Part shown: positions 1 to 5,218 of the stretch, in pieces
Layout: each line of letters begins with the position of its first letter
Numbering within the stretch: the first letter of the stretch is position 1
Source of the DNA: an uncultured Desulfuromonas sp.
Lineage (GTDB): Bacteria; Desulfobacterota; Desulfuromonadia; Desulfuromonadales; Trichloromonadaceae
Length of the DNA: 5,345 nucleotides
Direction: 5' to 3'
Assembly: GCA_937982495.1 (NCBI GenBank)
Contig: CALJLX010000618.1
Location: 1-5,345, forward strand
Position numbers and translations under genes: made by a program
The notes under the pieces: generated by a model
Seen by the model: the letters and a program-made list of their open reading frames with translations, nothing else
The model's database searches: none
What the model was told of the DNA's origin: nothing

Positions 1-151
1 GAGGTGCGTTTGTGACTGCAACACCTACCTTGGGCTCATCATAGCTCGACCCACCGCCCCCGCCGCCGCAGCCGCCCAGCAGCAGAGCCGTCGCCACGAA
101 GGCGAGCAGCGCGTACCTGAGACTCTTCATTTCCGAAAAAATCCGCTTCAT
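1..151 (-). CDS. Secreted lipoprotein, N-terminal part (runs off the left edge)
   Basis: The 50 visible codons begin with a lipoprotein signal peptide: a basic n-region (MKRIFSEMKSLR), a hydrophobic core rich in Leu and Ala, and the lipobox LLGGC with the lipidated cysteine at residue 28. A run of six glycines and two serines follows as a flexible tether, then the start of the mature domain (DEPKVGVAV). The protein should be exported by Sec, lipidated on Cys28 and anchored to a membrane, probably the outer one. Start at 151 is preferred because AAGGAG lies five bases upstream; a second in-frame ATG at 130 has no comparable site but would still give a working signal peptide. Poly-Gly lipoproteins of this look are common among surface and cytochrome-associated proteins of Desulfuromonas/Geobacter relatives, but the functional domain is outside the window, so no function is assigned. 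Confidence 0.85.
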   Translation of the reverse strand, partial: MKRIFSEMKSLRYALLAFVATALLLGGCGGGGGGSSYDEPKVGVAVTNAP

Positions 152-156
152 GCTCT

Positions 157-162
157 CTCCTT
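157..162 (-). promoter_or_regulatory. Ribosome binding site of the lipoprotein gene
   Basis: Read on the minus strand this is AAGGAG, five bases before the ATG at 151. It decides in favour of that start over the in-frame ATG at 130. Confidence 0.7.
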
Positions 163-181
163 GTTCCTTGTAAATGTAGCG

Positions 182-235
182 TTACGTCCCTCGAAATGCC
201 TGCATGCCGGTCACTAGCCGACCGGGGTCCGGCAT
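182..235 (-). other. Possible leader peptide ORF 2 (17 codons)
   Basis: A short ORF, MPDPGRLVTGMQAFRGT, whose ATG lies four bases after GGGGAGG, a very strong ribosome binding site. It ends 30 bases before the lipoprotein start and could be translated as part of that gene's leader. The frame stays open upstream to an ATG at 457, but that longer reading has no good ribosome binding site and looks unlike a real protein. No family is recognised. The evidence is the ribosome binding site and position only. Confidence 0.22.
204..235 (-). promoter_or_regulatory. Two mutually exclusive hairpins in the lipoprotein leader
   Basis: Perfect 7-base arms at 204-210 and 229-235 (ATGCCGG with CCGGCAT) can pair across an 18-base loop. 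Alternatively, perfect 6-base arms at 207-212 and 220-225 (CCGGTC with GACCGG) can pair across a 7-base loop. The two structures share 207-210, so only one can form at a time. The longer-range one would bury the ATG at 235; the compact one holds the stop of the upstream short ORF in its loop. There is no T-run, so neither is an intrinsic terminator. The pairing is read directly from the sequence; a regulatory role is inferred. Confidence 0.3.
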
Positions 236-267
236 TTCACCTCCCCAAACCATGCAATTCCGCTCAT
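214..267 (-). other. Possible leader peptide ORF 1 (17 codons)
   Basis: A short ORF, MSGIAWFGEVKCRTPVG, starting five bases after AAGGGAGG (273-280), one of the best Shine-Dalgarno sequences in the window. It overlaps the next short ORF by 22 bases in a different frame, and its TAG stop lies inside the loop of a predicted hairpin (207-225). It may be a regulatory leader peptide, or a chance ORF in a purine-rich stretch. Confidence 0.22.
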
Positions 268-332
268 CGTCACCTCCCTTTGCAGCACAAATCAAAAACC
301 CAATCCGGGCCGGCAGGGTGCGAACGCCCCAA

Positions 333-361
333 AGTCTAGCAGAGAATTCGGGACTTGCCAG
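333..361 (-). promoter_or_regulatory. Candidate sigma-70 promoter for the lipoprotein transcript
   Basis: On the minus strand, CTGGCA (356-361) and TAGACT (333-338) are 17 bases apart, each matching four of six consensus positions. Transcription would start near 326 and give a leader of about 175 bases that includes both short ORFs and the hairpins. It is only a consensus-level match. Confidence 0.27.
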
Positions 362-370
362 AAGACGAAA

Positions 371-386
371 CCGCTTTGCCGCTTTG
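371..386. repeat. Tandem 8-base repeat
   Basis: CCGCTTTG occurs twice back to back, just upstream of the candidate -35 element at 356-361 (as read on the minus strand). It may be a protein-binding site or chance. Confidence 0.35.
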
Positions 387-395
387 CGCCGGACG

Positions 396-405
396 CTGAC
401 GTCAG
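396..405. promoter_or_regulatory. Perfect 10-base palindrome, possible operator
   Basis: CTGACGTCAG is a perfect inverted repeat with no spacer, about 35 bases upstream of the candidate lipoprotein promoter. A second palindrome, CGCTAGCG, lies at 415-422. Palindromes of this size suit a dimeric regulator, but nothing in the sequence names the protein. Confidence 0.22.
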
Positions 406-687
406 GCAACGAAACGCTAGCGGAAGCAAGGGATGTGCCTATGAACACTTCCGCCATCCGATTTCATCCGTCGCGTCCTTCGGCGCAAGCGACCGAAAAC
501 AGAACAAATTCGAGAAAAATTAACAAAAGTACGGCAACTTGCGTGGAAGGGAAGGACGGGAGAAGAGCGCTTTGAAGAAGGGGTTTGAACTCGACCGATT
601 TTTGTGGAGATGGGTTTTTCGAACTATGCGGATTAAAATACTCTCCGGTTGTTTTGACGCAAATTACTATTTATGGAACGATTCTGT

Positions 688-717
688 CAAAAGACGGACA
701 CCTCATTCCGCCTTTTG
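688..717 (-). terminator. Intrinsic terminator of the tetR-family gene
   Basis: Read on the minus strand, the arms CAAAAGGCGGA and TCCGTCTTTTG pair over 11 positions with a single G-U wobble, around an 8-base loop. The descending arm carries a T-run and the ascending arm an A-run. On the plus strand the wobble becomes an A-C mismatch, so the structure is best suited to minus-strand transcripts. It begins 21 bases after the TetR stop codon. Confidence 0.72.
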
Positions 718-738
718 GCCAAAACCAGTTCACTGCCT

Positions 739-1341
739 TCAGACCCGGCCCGCCGGACAAATGGTGATAGCCCATAGCGCGTGATCGAGGATGGCATCGG
801 CGAGGGCCGAGGGGGGAGATGCGATGATACCCTGATAACAGAGCTCGATATTGCGCAGCAGCACCCCGGTGAAGGCGGCGGAAGCCACCAGCGGGATGGT
901 TCCGCGCAACACCCCTTCGGCCATCCCCTCGCGCACCCGCGCCTGCACCCAGCGAAAGGGAGCCGAGGAGCAGATCGGCGGGCAGGCGCTGAGAAATTCG
1001 CCGTGGTTGAGAAAGAGCATGTAGCGCATCATCTCCGGGTCGCTCTCGGCGATATCGATGACCAACCGCCCGAAGGCGCGCAGCTGGGAGACGACGTCCG
1101 TCAGCCCGACCAGCCGTTCATCGAGCCGCGTCTGGAATTCCCCCAGGGTCTGCTCGTAGATGGTGCGGGCCAGCTCTTCCTTGTTGCCGAAATGATGATA
1201 GATGGCCCCGGTGCTGACCTTTGAAGCGGCGACCAGCATCGGAATGGAAACCCGATGAAAACCGTGCTCGACGAAAAGGCGCCGGGCCTCGGTCAAAACC
1301 GTGTCGACTTTTTCTTGCGGATCGATCTTGCGTGCGCGCAT
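739..1341 (-). CDS. TetR/AcrR-family transcriptional regulator
   Basis: A 200-residue protein, the usual length for TetR repressors, which bind palindromic operators as dimers and release DNA when a small ligand fills the C-terminal domain. Residues 9-57 form the three-helix DNA-binding domain: ARRLFVEHGF at 19-28, then a helix-turn-helix ending in the characteristic STGAIYHHFGNKEEL (43-57), with recognition-helix residues around Tyr48 and His49. Residues 60-200 form the helical ligand-binding and dimerisation domain, which does not reveal the ligand; Cys residues in SACPPICSS might be redox-active, which is speculation. The ATG at 1341 is chosen because the conserved domain starts right after it and a GGGGGAAGGG stretch precedes it; upstream in-frame codons to 1602 overlap the divergent gene and are not TetR-like. 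It is monocistronic, with its own terminator, and divergent from the signalling operon at 1575. Confidence 0.93.
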   Translation of the reverse strand: MRARKIDPQEKVDTVLTEARRLFVEHGFHRVSIPMLVAASKVSTGAIYHHFGNKEELARTIYEQTLGEFQTRLDERLVGLTDVVSQLRAFGRLVIDIAESDPEMMRYMLFLNHGEFLSACPPICSSAPFRWVQARVREGMAEGVLRGTIPLVASAAFTGVLLRNIELCYQGIIASPPSALADAILDHALWAITICPAGRV

Positions 1342-1456
1342 TGTCCCTTCCCCCAATATCCGTACAATTTTTCGGGGATTCCGGCCGAGGGAAAACCCTG
1401 AACCATTTCCACCATCTCTGCATACACCGGCCGCCCCCTGTTCGGCAATAAAAGAA

Positions 1457-1485
1457 TTTTGCGCGGAATGAATTGCGGATATAGT
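1457..1485 (+). promoter_or_regulatory. Candidate promoter of the signalling operon
   Basis: TATAGT at 1480-1485 matches five of six -10 consensus bases. A weak -35 (TTTTGC, 1457-1462) lies 17 bases upstream. This would give a leader of about 80 bases before the kinase start. The poor -35 suggests either an activator or simply a weak promoter. Confidence 0.33.
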
Positions 1486-1535
1486 GAAGGACAACGAAAA
1501 CAAAAAAACGGCATTGATGCGCCCATGGGAACCCG

Positions 1536-1551
1536 CCGTCCGGCAAGACGG
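1536..1551 (+). other. Small hairpin upstream of the kinase ribosome binding site
   Basis: CCGTC and GACGG pair perfectly around a 6-base loop (CGGCAA), ending nine bases before the AAGGAG at 1560-1565. No T-run follows, so it is not a terminator. It could affect translation or be chance. Confidence 0.25.
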
Positions 1552-1574
1552 AATCGCCAAAGGAGCCAGGAAAC

Positions 1575-3449
1575 ATGACCGAAACTTCCCACGAAACGGC
1601 AACAGCCGCCCCGGGCGCGCGGCCGCCCGGGGCCGGGCAATTTGCCGGCACCTTCGTTCTCGTCGGCGTCTGCTGGACCCTGCTTATCCTTGTTCTGGCC
1701 GGCTGGGACTACTATCACGCCCGCCAATCGGCGCTGAACAACGCCCGCACCGCCGCCCGCCACAGCTACGCCAAGTATCTCACCTTCCGCAAGTGGGCGA
1801 CCGGCCATGGCGGCGTCTATGCTCCGGTCTCCCCGGCCAACCCACCCAACGACTACCTGAGTCATGTCCCCGAACGGGATCTCACCACCCCCTCGGGGCG
1901 CCCCCTGACCCTGATCAACCCCGCCTACATGCTGCGTCAGATTCATGAACTGGCGGACGACACCTTCGGCACCCGCGCCCACATCACCAGCCTGCGACCG
2001 ATCCGTGCGACGAATGCCCCCGACCCCTGGGAAGCCGAAACGCTCGCGGCCTTCGAGCGCGGCGAAAGCGAACGCTCGGCGTTGCTCCCCATCGACGGCG
2101 AACCCTATCTGCGCCTGATGCGGCCGGTTCTCGTCGACTCCGGCTGTCTCAAGTGCCATGCCGCCCAAGGCTACCGGATGGACGACATTCGCGGCGGCAT
2201 CAGCGTCGCCATCCCCTGGGCGCCCTACCGGGCGGAAATGCGTTCTTATCTGCGCCTCCATGTCGTCGGCTATGGCGGGCTCTGGTTCCTGGGGATGCTC
2301 GGCATCGGCCTCAGCCGCAAGCGCCTGAGCGATCACCTGCGGGATCGGGATCGGGCCGAAGCCGCGCTGCGTCAAAGCGAAGCCCGTTACCAAAGCCTAT
2401 TCGCCAACCACCATTCGACCATGCTGCTCATCGATCCCGAAACGGCACGCGTCATCGACGCCAACCCGGCAGCCCAGCACTATTACGGCTACAGCCGCGA
2501 AGAGTTGCGCGGCATGCCGCTGGCCAACATCAACATTTTGAGTCCCGAAGAAATCCGCACCGAAATGGAAAAAGCCCGGCACCGGCTTCGCAACCATTTC
2601 GAATTCCGCCACCGCCTCGCCAATGGCGAGGCGCGCGACGTCGAAGTCTTTTCCGGCCCTGTCGAATTCGACGACCGCCCTTTCATGTATTCGATCATCC
2701 ACGACATCACCGCCCGCAAGGAAGCGGAAATCGCCCTCGAACAGCGGACCCGGGAACTGGAAGAGCGCAGCAGTGAACTGGAGCGCTACAACTACACCGT
2801 CTCCCACGACCTGAAGAGCCCGTTGGTGACGGTCAAGTCCTTTCTCGGTTTTCTCGAACAGGACATCGCCGCGGGTGACGCGGCGCGGATTGGGACGGAC
2901 ATCGCCCACATGCGCGGGGCGGCGGAAAAAATGGGCAGACTGCTCGACGAACTGCTGGAAATGTCCCGCATCGGGCGGGTCGTCAATCCGCCGGAAGAAA
3001 TCTCCTTCCGCCGGCTGCTGCAAGAAGTCCTCTCGCTGATGGCCGGTCCCCTGACCGAGCGGGGAGTGACGATCGAAAGCACTGAGCAGGGTCCGAACCT
3101 CTTCGGCGACCGGCCGCGACTGCTGGAGATCTGGCAGAACCTCATCGAAAACGCCGTCAAGTACCTGGGCGACCAGGACGCGCCCCGGATTCGCCTGGGC
3201 GTGGAGGAAACAGGTGGCGAGACCGTTTTTTTCGTGCGCGACAACGGCATCGGCATCGACCCCCGCTATCGGGAGAAAATTTTTGGGCTTTTCGAAAAAC
3301 TCGACGGGAAAAGCCCCGGCAGCGGCCTGGGTCTTGCACTGGTGAAGCGGATTGTCGAACTCTACGGCGGCCGCATCTGGGTCGAATCGGAAGGCGCGGG
3401 AAAAGGCAGCTGTTTCCGCTTCACCCTCCCCGGCGCATTGCATCGCTGA
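1575..3449 (+). CDS. Membrane sensor histidine kinase with periplasmic haem-c (Tll0287/DUF3365-like) domain and PAS domain
   Basis: A 624-residue inner-membrane kinase. Order of parts: short cytoplasmic tail; membrane helix about 26-46; periplasmic sensor about 48-225 resembling the Tll0287/DUF3365 family, with CLKCH at 191-195 (Cys191, Cys194, His195), the signature of covalent c-type haem; second membrane helix about 228-246; cytoplasmic PAS domain about 266-386; a coiled coil (about 384-405); HisKA with the phosphoacceptor His411 in YTVSHDLKSPL; and a complete ATPase domain with N box (Asn526), G1 DNGIGI (556-561), F box (IFGLFEKLDG) and G2 GSGLGL (582-587). It should autophosphorylate in response to a redox state, NO, CO or another haem ligand; the true signal is unknown. 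There is no receiver domain in the protein and no response regulator in the window. The start is supported by AAGGAG nine bases upstream. It is the first gene of the operon; the next starts 22 bases after its stop. Confidence 0.92.
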   Translation: MTETSHETATAAPGARPPGAGQFAGTFVLVGVCWTLLILVLAGWDYYHARQSALNNARTAARHSYAKYLTFRKWATGHGGVYAPVSPANPPNDYLSHVPERDLTTPSGRPLTLINPAYMLRQIHELADDTFGTRAHITSLRPIRATNAPDPWEAETLAAFERGESERSALLPIDGEPYLRLMRPVLVDSGCLKCHAAQGYRMDDIRGGISVAIPWAPYRAEMRSYLRLHVVGYGGLWFLGMLGIGLSRKRLSDHLRDRDRAEAALRQSEARYQSLFANHHSTMLLIDPETARVIDANPAAQHYYGYSREELRGMPLANINILSPEEIRTEMEKARHRLRNHFEFRHRLANGEARDVEVFSGPVEFDDRPFMYSIIHDITARKEAEIALEQRTRELEERSSELERYNYTVSHDLKSPLVTVKSFLGFLEQDIAAGDAARIGTDIAHMRGAAEKMGRLLDELLEMSRIGRVVNPPEEISFRRLLQEVLSLMAGPLTERGVTIESTEQGPNLFGDRPRLLEIWQNLIENAVKYLGDQDAPRIRLGVEETGGETVFFVRDNGIGIDPRYREKIFGLFEKLDGKSPGSGLGLALVKRIVELYGGRIWVESEGAGKGSCFRFTLPGALHR

Positions 3450-3471
3450 CCACCCGACGGACTGAACCGCG

Positions 3472-4452
3472 ATGGGACCTGAAGACCCTTCCTTGAATCG
3501 GCTGGCCGATTTTCTTCTCGGCAGCGACCTTCTTTTCTGCGCGCTCCTCGACCGGGAGGGAATCATCCGCGCCCACAGTCCCGGGGTGCCGCGCCTGCTG
3601 CACCTGGCCGGTGACGACTGCCGCAACCGGCCCCTCGCCATACATCTGACCGAAGCCGACGGCGCGCAACTGCGGCGGCGGCTGGCGGGCGGAGACGATG
3701 AGCGCGACGAGGAATTTCTGCTCAATCTGCACAGCCCCCTCCAGGGGCCGACGACGTTGCGCTGCTGTCTGGTCCGCCACCCTCGGGGCGTTCTCTTCGT
3801 CGCCGAAAATCCCGCCGCCAAAACCGCCGCCCTCGCCGACGAACTCTTGCAACTGAACAATCAGCTGGCCGTGCTGAGCCGGGAAAACACCCGCAAGAAC
3901 CGCGAGCTGCAAGAGCGTAACCGGCAACTGCTCGAAGCCTATCGCACCATCCAGGAACTCGCCCTGAAAGATCCCCTGACCGGCGCCGCCAACCGCCGGG
4001 CCTTCAATGAGCGGCTGCGCTTCGAGGCGGAGCGGGGCGCGCGGATGAAGTCACCGCTGGTGCTGGCGATGCTCGACCTCGATCACTTCAAGCGGGTCAA
4101 CGACGACTACGGACACGAGGTCGGGGATCAGGTCCTGATCGCGGTCACGGCCGCCCTGATGCGGGGGGTGCGGCCTTACGACCTTGTCGCCCGCGTCGGC
4201 GGCGAGGAAATCGCCCTGCTGCTGCCGGGAACCGAACTGGACAAAGGCGTCGAGATCGCCGAACGCCTGCGCCGGGAAGTGGCGGAACTGGCCATCGACG
4301 GCTACCCGAAGCAAATCACCGCCAGCTTCGGCGTCGCCCTGCTGCCGCCGGGGGGCAACCCGGACCGACTCATGTCCCGCGCCGACGCCGCCCTCTATCT
4401 CGCCAAGGACGGCGGCCGCAACCGGGTGGAGCGGGAAAGTCCGCCGCAATGA
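3472..4452 (+). CDS. Diguanylate cyclase (GGDEF) with N-terminal PAS-like domain
   Basis: A 326-residue soluble protein predicted to make c-di-GMP from two GTP. Residues about 15-112 look like a divergent PAS domain (LLDREGIIRAHSPG near the start); 120-162 form a heptad-rich coiled coil that would dimerise the cyclase; 165-322 are the GGDEF domain, with DPLTGAANRRAF, LDLDHFK, the active-site loop RVGGEEIALL and ASFGVA. Aligned by eye to PleD, the metal ligands Asp202 and Glu246, catalytic Glu245, guanine contacts Asn210 and Asp219, and phosphate contacts Lys312 and Arg316 are all present, so it should be active. RPYD (234-237) is the allosteric inhibition site five residues before the loop. 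Asp219 argues against the cGAMP-making Hypr variants, which carry Ser there. The usual Phe of GGEEF is Ile. There is no transmembrane or receiver domain. The ribosome binding site is weak, so translation may be coupled to the kinase 22 bases upstream. Confidence 0.93.
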   Translation: MGPEDPSLNRLADFLLGSDLLFCALLDREGIIRAHSPGVPRLLHLAGDDCRNRPLAIHLTEADGAQLRRRLAGGDDERDEEFLLNLHSPLQGPTTLRCCLVRHPRGVLFVAENPAAKTAALADELLQLNNQLAVLSRENTRKNRELQERNRQLLEAYRTIQELALKDPLTGAANRRAFNERLRFEAERGARMKSPLVLAMLDLDHFKRVNDDYGHEVGDQVLIAVTAALMRGVRPYDLVARVGGEEIALLLPGTELDKGVEIAERLRREVAELAIDGYPKQITASFGVALLPPGGNPDRLMSRADAALYLAKDGGRNRVERESPPQ

Positions 4453-4456
4453 CCCC

Positions 4457-4461
4457 AGGAG
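4457..4461 (+). promoter_or_regulatory. Ribosome binding site fixing the start of the B12-binding protein
   Basis: AGGAG stands five bases before the ATG at 4467. The alternative in-frame ATG at 4449 overlaps the cyclase stop codon as ATGA and has no equally good site, so 4467 is preferred. Confidence 0.7.
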
Positions 4462-4466
4462 ACCCC

Positions 4467-5192
4467 ATGCCGGAAATCACCCTCGCCGCCGGAAGAGAAC
4501 TTGCCGCCCTGACCGCCCAAGAAGCGGAAGGCAAAAGAGAGGCCGACGATCCCCTGACCCTCAGTCGCCGGCTCTTTCTGCAGGCGATTCTCGCCGGGCG
4601 CCGCGAGGCCGCCGTCGCCATCGTTCTGGAAGCCCACAACGCCGGGCACGACCTGCGCGATCTTTACGTCGAAATTTTCCAGGAAGCGCTTTACGAGGTC
4701 GGCCGCCTCTGGGAAGCCAACCGCATCACCGTCGCCGACGAACACATGGCCACCGCCATCACCCAATATGTGGTGGCGCGGGTCTACGAGCGGCTACCCG
4801 TCGCCGGGGAGCGCCGGGGGCGGGCGGTCATCACCGGCGTCCAGGGGGAACTGCATCAGGTGGGGGCCAACATGGTCGCCGATCTGCTCGAAGCGGACGG
4901 CTGGGACGTGCGCTTTCTCGGCACCGACATGCCCCTGGACGGCATCCTCAAAACGGCCGGCGACCACCAGGCCGATCTTCTCGGCATCTCCGCCACCATG
5001 CTCTTCAACCTGCCCCAGGTCATTGAACTGGTGGAACGGACGCGGACCGAACTCGGCGCCGCCGCGCCTCGCATCATCCTCGGCGGCGGCGCCTTCCGCC
5101 TGCTCCCCGAACTCCCCGCCGAACTCAAGGTCGACGCCGTCGCCACCGAGCTGCGGCAGGGGGTGGAGCTGGCGAGAAGTTTGCAAAGATAA
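4467..5192 (+). CDS. Stand-alone cobalamin-binding protein of the CarH-like photosensor type
   Basis: A 241-residue soluble protein. Residues about 25-112 form the helical cap and about 117-241 the Rossmann-type B12 domain. The cap contains W-x9-EH (Trp82, Glu92, His93), the signature of the pocket that holds the adenosyl group in CarH-type B12 photoreceptors. The B12 domain contains GELHQVG (127-133), the E-x-H-x-x-G motif whose His130 replaces the lower base of cobalamin, then GISATML (173-179) and LGGGAF (205-210) lining the nucleotide tail. Unlike CarH it has no MerR-like DNA-binding domain, and nothing else is fused, so it must act through a partner; AerR-type regulators are the nearest known stand-alone precedent. 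The residue after the Trp is Glu83, where CarH has the His132 that ligates cobalt after light. Its position after a cyclase and before another sensor suggests it controls one of them. A corrinoid methyltransferase subunit is less likely, given the W-x9-EH motif and the lack of methyltransferase genes. A start at 4449 would add six residues. Confidence 0.88.
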   Translation: MPEITLAAGRELAALTAQEAEGKREADDPLTLSRRLFLQAILAGRREAAVAIVLEAHNAGHDLRDLYVEIFQEALYEVGRLWEANRITVADEHMATAITQYVVARVYERLPVAGERRGRAVITGVQGELHQVGANMVADLLEADGWDVRFLGTDMPLDGILKTAGDHQADLLGISATMLFNLPQVIELVERTRTELGAAAPRIILGGGAFRLLPELPAELKVDAVATELRQGVELARSLQR

Positions 5193-5218
5193 CCGCCTCA
5201 ACCACGCCGGGAGACCGC

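Larger units (their letters stand above)
152..687. other. Long intergenic region without a convincing protein gene
   Basis: About 535 bases separate the lipoprotein start from the tetR terminator. The left part (152-340) may be the lipoprotein leader. The middle (340-430) holds a tandem repeat and two palindromes. The right part (about 490-690) is clearly richer in A and T than the rest of the window. Reading frames of 60-123 codons exist, but they lack good ribosome binding sites, have compositions unlike the neighbouring genes, and show no recognisable domain. I see no tRNA, rRNA or CRISPR structure and no transposon ends. A TTGACA at 685-690 with AGTAAT at 663-668 (minus strand, 16-base spacer) could start an untranslated RNA here. 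Confidence 0.6.
1342..1574. promoter_or_regulatory. Divergent control region between tetR-family gene and signalling operon
   Basis: These 233 bases must hold the promoters of both the repressor gene (leftward) and the sensor kinase operon (rightward). TetR regulators commonly bind such a shared region to repress themselves, the neighbour, or both. One small dyad, AGGG-aaaa-CCCT, lies at 1388-1399, close to the tetR start, and could be half of an operator. I found no convincing leftward promoter and no sigma-54 (GG-N10-GC) element. Confidence 0.5.

Noticed and set aside
182..457. A 91-codon minus-strand frame running towards the lipoprotein gene
   Set aside because: Its ATG at 457 has no good ribosome binding site and the protein looks non-natural; only its last 17 codons have a strong site, so these are listed separately.
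152..460. A GEMM (c-di-GMP or cGAMP) riboswitch upstream of the lipoprotein gene
   Set aside because: Tempting because such switches precede secreted proteins in Geobacter and a GCGCAAAGCGG stretch resembles part of the core, but the other conserved GEMM segments are not found in the right order.
470..493. Stem GTCGC/GCGAC with a UUCG-like element in the loop
   Set aside because: Only five base pairs, no T-run on either strand, and no gene end nearby.
204..575. A 123-codon plus-strand frame in the intergenic region
   Set aside because: No ribosome binding site, an Arg- and Ser-rich composition without a recognisable fold, and no conserved motif.
713..724. Palindrome TTTTGGCCAAAA
   Set aside because: A perfect inverted repeat with no loop; part of it is already used by the tetR terminator, and it needs no separate function.
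585..767. A 60-codon plus-strand frame overlapping the end of tetR
   Set aside because: It crosses the terminator hairpin and the 3' end of a good gene on the other strand, with no domain.
781..1224. A 147-codon plus-strand frame antisense to the TetR gene
   Set aside because: It lies entirely inside the tetR-family gene, has low-complexity composition and no domain.
1441..1476. Sigma-54 promoter in front of the kinase operon
   Set aside because: The GG and GC pairs are 15 or 8 bases apart rather than the required 10.
1293..2393. A 366-codon minus-strand frame overlapping the kinase and the divergent region
   Set aside because: The composition is typical of a shadow of GC-rich coding sequence; it overlaps two well-supported genes in other frames.
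2397..3860. A 487-codon open frame on the minus strand, antisense to the kinase and cyclase
   Set aside because: It mirrors GC-rich coding DNA, lacks any recognisable domain, and the plus-strand frames contain complete, motif-rich proteins.
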